DNA of 64,000 bases from Calycina herbarum. Lineage: Eukaryota > Ascomycota > Leotiomycetes > Helotiales > Pezizellaceae. This document shows positions 43,465 to 54,208 of this stretch, one piece after another. The position numbers were made by a program, and so were the translations under genes. The DNA lies in the NCBI GenBank assembly GCA_001414485.1, contig LLEY01000076.1, forward strand, positions 186,001-250,000, given 5' to 3'. Each line of letters begins with the position of its first letter. Position 1 is the first letter of the stretch. The notes under the pieces are model-generated. The model worked only from the letters and a program-made list of their open reading frames with translations. It was not told the DNA's origin and did no database searches.

Positions 43465-45328
43465 CTAGGTGCCAACAACTTGCTCCTTCCCAACGTAACT
43501 CCAATTACTCACATACGCATTGAACCCATCGCTCCTGCCGTTTGAAGTAGCATAAACACCTAGAAGCGCGCCTTCCATACTATTAGCAAGAATCGTCAAA
43601 TTTCAGCCCACCTCCCTTCGGATTTTCGCTAAAGTAAACAAACCAAGTAAACATAACCTACCAGTAAAACCCCAAGTCAAGCCCAACCCATTTCCCCAAC
43701 CAACAATAATACTCTCATATTTCTTCCCTACTGGCGCAGCACTCAAAGCATAATGAGTCAAATTGGTTGCTGTGATTCCAAATGAGAGTTTTTGGTCTCT
43801 CCACGCTGTCGGTACTGGCATAACTGCGAGAGTTGGAGAAACAAAAGTTGGGACCGTAGTGATTCCACGAACGCGGAAGTGAGGAACTAATTTTGAAGGG
43901 TTCGCAGTCGAGTTTGCAAGCAACACAATCCCGAGATCGTAATGATGTAGCTTGCCAAAATCGTTAGCGAGCAAAATGATAAAAGGAGCTACCCACCTGA
44001 TCCAAAAACACGCTCACACCTGCCTCTTGTTCCTCCTTTCTTAGCTCCCCAACATCAAGCTCAACACTAAACTCAAAATGGGAATGTGCCTGCCGCCTGG
44101 CGACAAAAGTTTGACCCTCTTTCTCAGCGCTCCTGCCATCACTTCCCGTCAAATTACTCTTACTAGAGATCAGCTGCAATGAATTCGGGTGTCCCTCCTT
44201 CGACACCCCATAATTTCCAACCACAGGAAATCTCCAATACACAAACTCAGGTCCGAGGACATACCCCTCTTCAAACCTCGAAGAGAAATCTGAGTCCACC
44301 ACCGATCCCTCCCCTTGCCCAATAACACCCTGAGAATCCAATTCCCAGCCCTCCATCCTCCCCGTAACCTTACTGAAAACCGGCCACTCATTTTCTTTCC
44401 AGGTAACAGGCGTCAAAACAGTCTCCCTCCCCATCGGATAACTCCCATCAGGTCCCTGTCTAACACTCAAAGCAACAGCCCACCACTCCCCCCTCCTATC
44501 CAATAATAGGTCCGCATGTCCCAAATTTTGAAAATAATACTCGGGTCCACCATTCGTCAGCACAGGATTATTTTCATACCCCTCATACGGTCCAACAATA
44601 TTCTTTGCTCTAGCCATAGTAACCATATGGCCACTCCCCGTCCCTCCCTCCGCAATCAAAAGATAATACCATCCATCCTTCTTATAAATATGCGGACCCT
44701 CAGGCGCACTCGCCCCCGTCCCATTCCAGATATTTCTCACCTCTCCCATTTCCCCCGTCTCAAGATTCAATTCAAACATCTGAATCCCAGGACGAACCTC
44801 CCACGCATAAGTACCTGTAACGTATACTTTTCCATCATCCCAGAAGGGAGAAGTATCATACCCCTGAAACCCAAAATGCACCGGGTCCTCCCACGCCTCA
44901 TCATCAAAAGGATCTCTAGTTTTGAAAATCAGATTATCAAACCTATTCGTTGCGTTTTTGGGATAGTCATCATAAACATGTGTAGTAACAACATAAAACA
45001 AATCTTCATCCTCCCGGTATCGTATAGTGGAAGCCCATATCCCACTCGTTGCTCGCTTGGTGGTATTCAGGCCTGGAAGTTGGGAAGGACGATTGAGAGC
45101 ATTGCTTGCTAATTTGAAGGTGCGGAGATCTCGACTAGCGTGGATTGGGATACCGGGGAAGACGAGGAAAGAAGAGGAGGCGCAGAAGTAGGTGTTATTT
45201 TTGGAGGGGACGAAGATGCAGCTTGGGTCTGGGTGGAAGCCGGGGAGGATGGGGTTTTGGTATGTGGAGTTTTTTGCGAGAACTTGGACAATTATGACGA
45301 AAAGTAAGATGACAGATTGGAAAAACAT
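43465..45328 (-). CDS. Secreted glycoside hydrolase family 43, 579 aa
   Basis: Exons 43997..45328, 43658..43950 and 43465..43579. Introns are GTGGGT...CAAG (46 nt) and GTTATG...AATAG (78 nt). A signal peptide (residues 1-18) is followed by NPILPGFHPDPS with the catalytic-base Asp at 34. YDTSPFWDDG holds the pKa-modulating Asp (158), and SAPEGPHIYKK the general-acid Glu (210), the three GH43 residues in the right order. A C-terminal beta-sandwich-like domain ends with GFTGSMEGALLGVYATSNG, typical of the bimodular beta-xylosidase/arabinofuranosidase subgroup. Likely acts on plant xylan or arabinoxylan side chains outside the cell. Coding-strand base skew flips near 45050. Confidence 0.93.
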
Positions 45329-45714
45329 CTTGGTAGATAGTTTTCGTGAAATAAAGTGTTTCCATCAACTTGATCGTACTCGCTGGGGCATGTTGAAGTA
45401 TTATGAGATGTATACTTTTTAGCCTAAATATAATGCCTTGGGACGGAAGAACCAAAGTTAGTGCGTGGTACTCCGCTTTTACTCCAACTCTTGGATTCCG
45501 TCGATCGAAGTTCATGAAAGATGGGGTAAAGTCGCGCTAAGAAAAAGATACAAGTTTTGTCGGTTAGTTCGGGTACGAAAACACGAGAGACGAGCTACTT
45601 TAGTAACTAGAAACCATACAAGGACATTGGTCCAAGAATGCCAGGCAATTTAATTGAAGGGAGATATTTCATGTTACCTCAATGAAGTTCTTCCCTTGCC
45701 AGAATTGTTACAAA

Positions 45715-45900
45715 GCGACTGTTATGGAAGTAAGAGAGCTGGCCATTGCTCTGCGCACACCCACTTTTTTTCGATTGTGCAAAAAAGTCTAGACAACTAC
45801 ATTCATTCTCCGCCAACGTTTAGAAGAATTGGGAATTCGACCTCTCGAATCTTCTAAACGTTCTCGAAGAATGAATTTTATTGTCCTAGAACATCTGAGG
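45715..45900. repeat. MITE family C, copy 1 (palindromic core)
   Basis: It starts GCGACTGTTATGG and contains GCCATTGCTCTGCGCACACC. A palindromic core follows: ATTCATTCT...AACGTTTAGAAGA paired with TCTTCTAAACGTT...AGAATGAAT. Copy 2 at 47311 shares the same order of blocks. The right end is not sharply defined. Confidence 0.55.
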
Positions 45901-46280
45901 AAATAGAGGGGAAGGGATGCACGGAGAGAAAAGTTCGGGATTCTTACGGAAATTACAGTAATGTGGGTAGAATCATACATAGTTGTCGTCGTCGGCCCAT
46001 ACTGTTTACGACAAACAAACAAAAATAGCTTATTTTAAGTAATTGGCTAAGACCATCCGGATGATCGCGTTGATTTTGCCTCGTTCTTCGAACAATTACT
46101 TGAATTTCCTCAAAGCTAGGCTAACGAGAACAACAAAAAGCGAATCAAAATTTTCCCAAGATCAAGCTTGTAATCTCGATGGACTCTTAAAATATGAGTA
46201 ATAATCTATCGCCTTCGAGAAATTAGCTTAGTCTTAATAATAGTTGGCAAGACTACGAAACAAACCTTGAACTTGTAACT

Positions 46281-46542
46281 GCCCTCGCGGTGGACAGAAA
46301 AAGCGACAGTGTTCGTGCCTGCCTACTTAGGTAAACAGAAGGCGAGTATACCTAGCTCGTTGTTCTAAATATCTCGGACAATTCCAAGTAATTACTCTAG
46401 ATGCTTCAAACAATTTAGAATATTAACTTAGAAGTTTTAGAATAATCAAGCTAAATTGTTTTAGAGAGTTGGAACAACAAGCAAGTTAGGCAGGTAGGAA
46501 CATAATATTTACTGCCACTTTTTCTGTCCACCGCGAGCTGCC
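46281..46542. mobile_element. MITE family B, copy 2, about 262 bp
   Basis: Terminal inverted repeats begin near CTCGCGGTGGACAGAAAAAG (left) and its complement on the right, and extend inward through TACCTGCCTA to TTGTTC, roughly 60-75 bp each with indels. No coding capacity. It lies 38 bp beyond the stop of the C2-domain gene. Confidence 0.75.
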
Positions 46543-46580
46543 ATATCCCCCATTCATCTCCACTTCATATCAAAGCCAAA

Positions 46581-49500
46581 TTATGCCTCCTCAGGAGAAG
46601 TGTAAACATCCTTCTTCAAAGCAACCCTTTCATCAGGCGAGAGTGGAATCCCAGTAATATCCTTTCGAAACAACTTCCCCGGCGGATTAACTGGAAGTCC
46701 TAATTCTTGCAGTCTACCATAACGACCTTGCCACTTTAAATGCACTCTCAGCAAAGGAGGATCATGACCTTTACCCTTCCCGCCAGTTTCTGTCATCGGT
46801 AACTCAATTTCATCTGATCGATCGTTAGCTAATGTGTCTATCTCAGCAATGGGCCTCACTTACCATCAAAGCCATATATGAGACTCTTGTTAAGGAAGCT
46901 TGCTTCAACACCTGGAACGAAAGAAAAGGGAAGCCTAATTTTAGCAAGCTCCTTTTCAGCACCGACCATGCGGTCGTGGACTTCGACATCGATGAACTTG
47001 CTGTTAGGAGCAAGTTCTATCACGAAAGTCTTGTTCCAGATCGGATTGTTGGTCTTTTCTGAGACCTCCGTTCTGAGCTCACCCAATCTTATGGAACCTC
47101 CAAATCGGTTCGGACCGTAGTACATTACTTTAGCAAGACATTTGGGAACTCGGAAGCTGGACTTGGGCAGGTTTGCAGCAGCGACCTGCAGGATCTCGGA
47201 GTCAGTATGGTTCTTTGGGTATATTTGAGGAGTAGAAGGAGCAAGAGTCTCAAGGACTGCTGTCGAAAGTTTAGGTAAGAGGAATGTCTCAGCTTTGGGA
47301 TTTACGTAAAGTGACTATGTAAGAAAAGTGGGCATTGCTCTCCGACACCTGCTTTACTTGAAATTGTTTGAAATACTCTAGAACAATTATAAATATTGTT
47401 TGAGAAGGTTTAGAAGAATTAGAAAGTCGTTCTCTTGATTCTCTAAAACCCTCTAGAACAATATTTACAATTGTGCGAGAATAGTCGCATAATAACATAT
47501 AAGGCCAGGGAGTAATGACCGGGCGCCATTGTGGTAAAGTCTAGGATTTACCCAAAGAAGAAATTGACTGGGAGAAGCTGGGTACTCACAACTGTGAACT
47601 CGATCGAATCTCGCTTCTCGCTTCCGGAAAGGACCTTTTCGGATTCCGCCCATTGTCTCAAAACTTCGAGGGATTCTCTTTGTATGTTTGGTTGTAGGCG
47701 ATGCCAGTCTCGGCATCTAAATAACGCTTCGTCGATCTCGGTCCAACCTGCTATTTGCTTCTCTACCCAAGTTATTCTTGCAGCCATCATACTTTCTGTC
47801 CATGATTTCTCGAGGCTTCCCTTTGGACGAGTGATATATGTTCGACCAGGAAATACGATTGTCAATGCTTCCAGAATGCCCATTATATAGGTAAGCAGTC
47901 TGTAGTAGCTCTTCTGGACCAACGAAAAATCTCTCTCGGGCCACTGTAAACCAGGATCCAAAGCTGCAAGTGTGCTGATTTCAAAATCTAATTGATCCAT
48001 GTCCGAGTGTCTCTCAATCTTAGAATTCAAAGGGTGACTGAAAGTCTGATTCTCCAACTGCGAGAATTTATTCAGAGCAGTCGACATGACTTTCAAAGCT
48101 TGCAGGCCTTCGGCAACTATCTCCCAATCAGACTCGGTAGTTTTGTTCTCGAGAGATGTTCCAAACAATCCATTCAATCTCTCTATCGTTTCTCTGCATC
48201 TTGGTACAGTTTCGTATGCCATGACTGTGAACGAATGCGGTTGTAATCGAGACACAATATCTTTGCGACCCCGATATGTGTCTCGATTTTCTCTCGGAAG
48301 CCATGCCAGAGGCGAAGAGCTGAGTTCCGGATTATGTAACCTAGCATTTGCCTCATTCTCTATCGCCTTTTGGATGTAGCTTGAAAACTCGGCATCATTC
48401 ACGGGATCTTCTCCGCTTTCTCCGCCAAATGTGTAGGGAGGTGGATCTGCTTTTGTTGCTGTAGGGCTCTCGACTGTTGTCAGGTCGCGTGCAAGTTTGA
48501 CTAAGGGTTTAATTTGCTCATCGGCAGATATTAGGGATTCCAGGGCGTAATCAGGTCGTTGGGTTTGTTCATCGACGGGTATTAGGGATCCTAGGGCGTA
48601 ATCAGGTCGTTGGGTTTGTTCATCGACGGGTATTAGGGATCCTAGGGCGTAATCAGGTCGTTGGGTTGGTTCATCGACAGGTATTAGGGATCCTAGGGCG
48701 TAATCCGGAAGGTCGTCCTGTGCTGGTGTTGGTGCGACCTCAAGTTCATCTCCACCTCCTTCCTTTCTATCCTTGAACCAATTATTGATGAAAAAGAACT
48801 CTTCCTGTAGAATATCTTTTGATAGACCATGCATTTGCAGCTCCAAAAATGTCCAGTCTGACGCAACTGATGTTTGCGTTTCAGGGGGATCATTACCATG
48901 AATTTCTTCCAGGGCATTCCAAATTTTGTACTGCCGGTCTCTAAAAGTACAACATATTAGCAGCGTAAATAAAAGTTAAGCTGTTGCTGTTCTCCGTGTA
49001 CGAAACATCCCGGGAAATCATAGCTATCCTCACGATGGACAGTAAAAGCGGTAGTAAATTTCCGGTTCATACCTGCCTACCTAGCTCGTTGTTCCAGCTA
49101 TGGAAGGTAATTCAAGTAAATTACCTTGAACATTTAGAACAATTTAAAGTCTTAACCCAGATGGCTGGAACAATCAACTTCAATTACCCTAAAAAGTCGG
49201 AACAATGAGCTATGTAGGGCAAGTACGAACTTGATAGTTACTACCGCTTATATTGTCCACCAGGAGCTATTAATCGAGAAATTTAGAAGAATCGAGAAAT
49301 CGAGTTTCTAACTCTTCTAAACCTTCTAAAATATTAACTTGAATGATTCTAGATGAATTCGCACAATATCTGGGGGGGAAAGTGAGGGAGGATAATGACA
49401 GAACCTCTTCCATCAAGTATACACGAAGTTAACTATATCTTCAGCTGCTTAAATGAAGCAAATCTTTCCGTGCCGTAAATCGTACATACCGTCGAATAAG

Positions 49501-50064
49501 CGCCGTGAATGCAGTAAGCTGACCCTGTGGATCCAGCTCCTTCTCTGTGATTGGCGAGAAGCCTTCTTGACTATGCCCTTTTTTGAGGTCATCAAGTTCA
49601 GCCTCAAGATCAGAAAAGAGAGAGTTGAGCCATATGCCAATCTAGAAGATGGGGAGTCAGTATTGCCTATCAAAAAATGTCTCGGGATTCTGCACACGAT
49701 AAATGCTAGGGTTTAGGAGTGATTCAAGAGTGATTCAAGAGAAAGGAATTAGGAGAACAGTGTCCCCATTACCTACGTCAACGAGTGTTCTTTTGTTTTC
49801 CGTAGATATTTCTCCTTTCTCTCTATGGTCTTCTATAACAGTTAGAGCGCCGATAATCGATAGAATCTGATCGCAAGTCGGCTTTAAATCTTTGGATGCT
49901 TTCACCAGAACTTTGTAGTTCTATTTCGGTTTAGACTTTGGTTGCAATATGGGATAGGAATATCATACCGACCACGATCTTCTGGTGAGCTCGTGTACCA
50001 ACCGAAGGCTTTTGTCCCCTCCCCGACTGGAAGTAGACGCGACTGAAGGACTCGGAGGAGGCAT
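46581..50064 (-). CDS. Large C2-domain protein of unknown role; 5' end uncertain, possibly decaying
   Basis: Model: 49969..50064, 49777..49920, 49490..49641, 47590..48940, 46864..47287, 46581..46813; phases agree, 799 aa. The N-terminal ~300 residues are helical and unrecognised (CDQILSIIGALTVIED, LEAELDDLKKG). Residues near 250-330 hold four 17-residue repeats (DYALGSLIPVDEQTQRP). The C terminus has a C2-like sandwich: NPIWNKTFVIELAPNSK, FIDVEVHDRMVGAEKELAKI, closing LLRVHLKW, the pattern of membrane- or lipid-binding C2 domains. Two introns are unusually long (549 and 302 nt) because they hold miniature elements. Upstream the same frame continues (QTWWALNKPYPSASHL...) but is cut by TGA at 50113-50115 and 50380-50382, so the ATG at 50064 may only be a remnant start. 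Confidence 0.55.
47311..47488. mobile_element. MITE family C, copy 2, inside an intron
   Basis: Bounded by GTGACT and AGTCGC. Internal blocks GGGCATTGCTCTCCGACACC, CTCTAGAACAAT and AGGTTTAGAAGAATTAGAAA match copy 1 at 45715. It lies wholly in the 302-nt intron 47288..47589 of the C2-domain gene. Confidence 0.6.
48505..48715 (-). repeat. 51-bp in-frame tandem repeat, about four copies
   Basis: Units of 17 codons encoding DYALGSLIPVDEQTQRP. The two middle units are almost identical at the DNA level, and the outer units carry a few changes (ESLISADEQ). All remain in frame with the C2-domain gene, so copy number can vary without breaking it. Confidence 0.9.
49020..49270. mobile_element. MITE family B, copy 1, about 250 bp, inside an intron
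   Basis: Terminal inverted repeats of about 75 bp. Both share GCGGTAGTAA, TACYTGCC and TAGCTCRTTGTTCC blocks in the same order, with the ends near TAGCT...GGACA. The interior contains TTAACCCAGATGG, also found at 42860. It sits in the 549-nt intron 48941..49489 of the C2-domain gene. Confidence 0.8.
49274..49370. repeat. MITE family C, copy 3 (core only)
   Basis: GAGAAATTTAGAAGAATCGA paired with the inverted TCTTCTAAACCTTCT core, then a tail ending GAATTCGCACAAT that matches the end of copy 2. It directly follows family B copy 1 in the same intron, a nested or tandem insertion. Confidence 0.5.
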
Positions 50065-50600
50065 GATGATTGATTTTGCAACTTCAAAGACGATGTATTG
50101 ATTGTTCCAGTTTCAGGAGAGCTGGCGTGATATATCTTGGTTGGCAAGACGGGAGCGGCACAGGTCTGACACAGCCTGCAGATCCGGAGCTGAGCAGCAA
50201 AAGTTTCAACAACACCAAGGGAAATTTACCTGCGTAAAGTCTCTGTCGTCCCGGAGGCAAGCACCAAGGAAGTGATTGAAGAGGACTTCGCTAGTTGAAG
50301 GATTTGGCTCGTAAAGGAAACGGAGACTGGCGAGGTGGGAGGCGCTTGGGTAAGGTTTGTTAAGGGCCCACCAGGTTTGTCACGTGGCCTGCCAAAGAAC
50401 TTCCCGATTCTGAACCTCCCAGTCGCGTCGCGGCGAATTTCTGTCGACCATCCTCAAAGTCCACACCAACGCCCTCGACCCCAAGGTACGTGTTGTTTTC
50501 ATCAAGAGTTTGTGTAGGAATATCCATTCAGCGAGAAGAAATGCATTGCAGTCTCTGTAGATCAAGAGAGTAGGCTAGTTAGTGCCACCAGCTCTCCTGT
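50065..50600 (-). pseudogene. 5' continuation of the C2-domain gene interrupted by stops
   Basis: Same-strand coding-like segments precede 50064. NREVLWQAT, stop (TGA 50380-50382), QTWWALNKPYPSASHLASLR and NHFLGACLRDDRDFTQ run to a GTAAAT donor. After a 53-nt intron come AVSDLCRSRLANQDISRQLS, stop (TGA 50113-50115) and NNQYIVFEVAKS, which then flows in frame into the modelled exon 1. The quality of these segments suggests true former coding sequence, with CGA-to-TGA as the likely nonsense change. The original start was not found. Confidence 0.5.
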
Positions 50601-51014
50601 ATCAGAATACATGGATCAGAGCCCACAACTACCCAAATTTTTCAAAGTTTGCCTTTTTAATGATAAACTCCCCAGAATCACAATCTTTGTCATTTTGAAA
50701 AAGGAAGTACTTTCAAACCATCAAGAGTCATTTTACCTACCTTTTACTACTTCTGCTAGGGAGGACTTGCTTTATGATCCAACCCCACGTCACACTTTGA
50801 ATGTTTGTATATCAAGCGGCTCTCATCTTTGTTGGGAATCTCTTCTCATACAAATACAGCTCATATTTACCCTTTCATACCTCTTACTAACTTTATTTCT
50901 AGACTTTCAAGTGTTCACTTCTCGAATCGCTCCCCTTTTCACACCGCTTGGCACCCTACCTGGTAGTCAATCAGAACCTGTGCACCAAGCAAACATCTGC
51001 ACCTCAACATCAAT

Positions 51015-51902
51015 ATGCCTCCCAACAACGCACCCATCCCTCCACGGAAAGAGCCAACTGGAGCACCTCATCTTCCATGTAAGCAAAAGCGGAAACCCTT
51101 GCAATAAAAAACCTCGCTAATTTCGCTCGTAGTGGCACGAATCAAAAAGATGATTATGCTTGATCAAGATATCCATATTTGTGCAGCAAGCGCCGCCTTT
51201 ACCATCGCGATAGCCACCGTGAGTCTCTCTTATATCTTCTCCCTGATTTCCCCAGAAGTGTAAATAAATTCTAACATCCACTTTCTAGGAAATGTTCATC
51301 CAAAACATGGCTGAGCAAGGTCACAACGTCGTTAAATCCGAGAAGAAGCCCCGCCGTAACATTCAATACCGAGATCTCGGTATGTATTTCCTCGAACCCA
51401 CCCTTCCAAAATCCCCACAACCTGTTCCCCTTCGTCCTCATTCCTTCCTCTTCCACAATTTCAATCTATCTACCCCCTCACTTCGGCTCCCTCTCTAACC
51501 CTCAACACGATAATCCTACTAATCCCCCCACCAGCAAACGCGGTATCCCGCCTCGACAACCTCGAATTCCTCACCGACGTAGTCCCAAAAACCATCCCCT
51601 TCAAAGAGATAAAAACCAAGAAGGTTCCCTCATCAACTGACCCCACCTCCGGCGCCACCGAGACCACCACCCAAGGGCCACTCGACAACCTCGTCGCAAA
51701 CGGTCACGGTACCAATGGAAATGCCAGTGGAAGTGGTGGTGGATTCTCGGCTATCAACGGAAACGGCAATGGCAAGGCGGCTGCGAGGGATGACGAGGAG
51801 AGAGAGGATGATCCTAACATGCAATTAGAGATGGAGAGTCGGAGACGATCGGGGGTTAGTAATGGTGGTGGGGAGACTTTGCAGGATGTTGAGATGAGTT
51901 AG
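51015..51902 (+). CDS. Histone-fold protein of the CHRAC/DNA polymerase epsilon small-subunit type (Dpb3/CHRAC-like), 202 aa
   Basis: Exons 51015..51078, 51133..51218, 51289..51379 and 51535..51902, all with GTAAGC/GTGAGT/GTATGT donors and consistent phases. Residues about 20-110 form a CBFD/NF-YB/HMF histone fold: LPLARIKKMIMLDQDIHICA, AIATEMFIQNMAEQGHNVV, RRNIQYRDLANAVSRLDNLE, FLTDVV. The order alpha1-L1-alpha2-L2-alpha3 and the LPLARIKK start match Dpb3/POLE4/CHRAC1-type proteins. These pair with a Dpb4-like partner in the replicative polymerase epsilon or ISWI/CHRAC remodeller. The C-terminal ~90 residues are Gly/Asn/Asp/Glu-rich and disordered. It converges with LEA1 (3' ends 283 bp apart). 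Confidence 0.9.
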
Positions 51903-52184
51903 ATGGGCGTTTGACTGGTTGTTTAGTATGGGTTTCTACAGACTGATTGGCTAAACTTATTGCTTCTAGTCAGAAAAATGGAAACGAAAAGTTTAGTTCC
52001 GAGCGATGAATATGCATTCTTGATTCCCTTCAGCAAGAAAATAACCTATTCACATATAACTTTGTGCATTCATATTTCCTAACGCCATAACTTTTTCGTT
52101 GAACCGACCAAAATAACGCCATTCATATGCTCCCTTCACGATGGAAAGAAAATGTGATATCCCCCCGCATACCCCAGAAACCCA

Positions 52185-53274
52185 CTACTCCTCCATAGCA
52201 TCACCCTCAAATCCCTGCGCCGCAGCTGGAACTCTACCTTCATTCAATTCCTTCTCCAAACGCTGGATATCCTGCAGACTCTTCGCATTTCGAATCAACT
52301 GCTCTACCTTCTTCCTCTCAATATCCGTAAGCTTCACGCGGTAGTTCTTGGATGTTGAAGCGGCCGCGATGCCATTTGCAGATGGTGTATCGAAAGTACG
52401 TGATTTGACGCCCATGATCTGTCTTCTAGTTAGTTCACTCTTGCGCCTAAAATATAGAAAGGGGTCCACAAACCCTTGAAGCAAGTTCTGTAGGCTCCTC
52501 GAATGTGCCAAATAACTCCTTGGCGCGGCGTCTCTCCTCGTCCTTAACCTTCTTGTAATCCAAAAACCGAACGGTAGGACATCTCCAGATAACCCAAGTG
52601 CGATAATGCTATAATCAATTAGCATCCAGCCCACAAACTCCTCAGTATCCCCTCCCTTTCATCCCCTCTCGCGCTAGATATATGGGAGAACTCACATCCT
52701 TTCTCGTAACCGGATTTTCATTCAAAACCAAATGCATCAACCTCGTCAACGTACTCAGTCCATCCAAATCCGCCAACTCCTTAAAATCGTTCGACGCAAG
52801 GACAAGCATCGAAAGATTCGGCACCGAATTCGCCAACGTAGCTTGGATGCCCGAAACGCGATTGCGCGCCAGAAGGAGGGTTCGTAATCGAGGGGACAGC
52901 GGGAAGCCGCCTAGGAATTGGATATCATTGTCGGTGAAATCGATGGCATCATGTGGCTATCCCAATCGTAAATATTAGCCCTCTCTCCTCAATCAATTCC
53001 TCAATTCAATTCTTGTTGACTGGACAGGAAAGCCAGGAAAAGGAAGGAAACATACCCCAGCAACACCCAAATTCTCAATCGCCGGTATCTTATGACCTAC
53101 AACCTCCCAGAAAAAAAGGATATGAATATCAACCAAAGCTCGCCTCAAAGTGTAGTATATCAGTTCCTTTCAGTTAAAAAAAATTGTGAACGAACCTCTG
53201 AGATCCAGTTCGCGCTCCTTGAGTGGGTTGAGATAGGAGAGGGAGTTTTGAATGAGCTCTGCTGTGAGCCTCAT
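52185..53274 (-). CDS. LEA1: U2 small nuclear ribonucleoprotein A' (Lea1), 249 aa
   Basis: Exons 53196..53274, 53056..53096, 52696..52956, 52474..52608 and 52185..52418, all phases consistent. Starts MRLTAELIQNSLSYLNPLKE, then leucine-rich repeats: LDLRGHKIPAIENLG, DAIDFTDNDIQFLGGFP, LRTLLLARNRVSGI, LSMLVLASNDFKELADL, LMHLVLNENPVTRK. The capping segment HYRTWVIWRCPTVRFLDYKKV is diagnostic of U2A'. The C terminus has the basic/acidic coiled segment LTDIERKKVEQLIRNAKSLQ. In the nucleus U2A' pairs with U2B'' on stem-loop IV of U2 snRNA. The 41-nt exon 2 is notably short. Confidence 0.95.
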
Positions 53275-53289
53275 AGTGGCGTTGTTTAC

Positions 53290-54200
53290 TTATCTGCGTA
53301 TTTTGTGTGAAGGTGTGTTGGATTGTTGGAGGGGCGGGTTGTTGTTTAAAGGTAGTTTATGGGGACAAGGCTGACAATCTTCAGGTTCCCCTCCACTGGA
53401 CTTGAGGGTTGAAAGTTGGCGGCTCTCATCTGCACTAGTCTGGATGGGGTTACAAGGCACAAGAGCCGATTTTGGGCCGACTCTTTCATAAATCTCTGGT
53501 GAGCACAAAATAAATAATAAGATTTTGCTCAATACCAACTATGACTCAAATGACAAATACTTGCGATTTCCTTCTTTTAAGGTGTTGTTTAAACATACCA
53601 CCAGCTCTGAGCACTGCCACATTTCAAAGTTTCCAATGCTAATTTAGAAGAAGAAGAAAGGCCATCTTCAGTTTTAATCACTTGCAAATCAAAGTTTAAA
53701 AGCTGGCGGTTCTTTCCTCAAATGAAGTGTTGGGAGGTTCATTAACAAGAAAGGAACAACTAATGGGTTCGCTCCTCGTAACACCTCCAGACAACAGAAA
53801 TATGTAGTAAAAGAGACTCCATTCAAAACAAGTTAGAACACCACAAAGAATTTCTCTGAACTTTATGAACTTTGTGAACCGACATTTTAAGGAGTTGTAT
53901 AACACTCTCTGCACTCTGTCAAAACCAGCTAGGTTTTATCACCTCTTAGACCACCGACCAGTTAAATCAAATTCTACAAGGAGATTTCATATGAATTACT
54001 AATATATTCAACACTCTCCCCATTCTACCCAGCCAAACAAATTCCAATTATGATATCGTACTACACTTGAAGTCAAGCCTAGTCGAGGTCTAACCCCAAT
54101 GTCGATCTACCTATTCCCAGCGCCTCCCAGTATATGCTCCCTAACAAACGCCTCCAAATATCCCCACTCCTTCCCTGATGTAAAAAGCTCTCTTATTGGC
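53290..54200. other. Intergenic region, no gene recognised
   Basis: About 900 bp between the LEA1 start and the VPS15 stop. Contains only short shadow frames and serves as LEA1 promoter and VPS15 3' flank. Confidence 0.45.
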
Positions 54201-54208
54201 CTTCCCCA

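Noticed and set aside
50611..51120. 169-codon plus-strand frame overlapping the start of the Dpb3-like gene
   Set aside because: It reads through the first coding exon and intron of the histone-fold gene in another frame and has no known motif.
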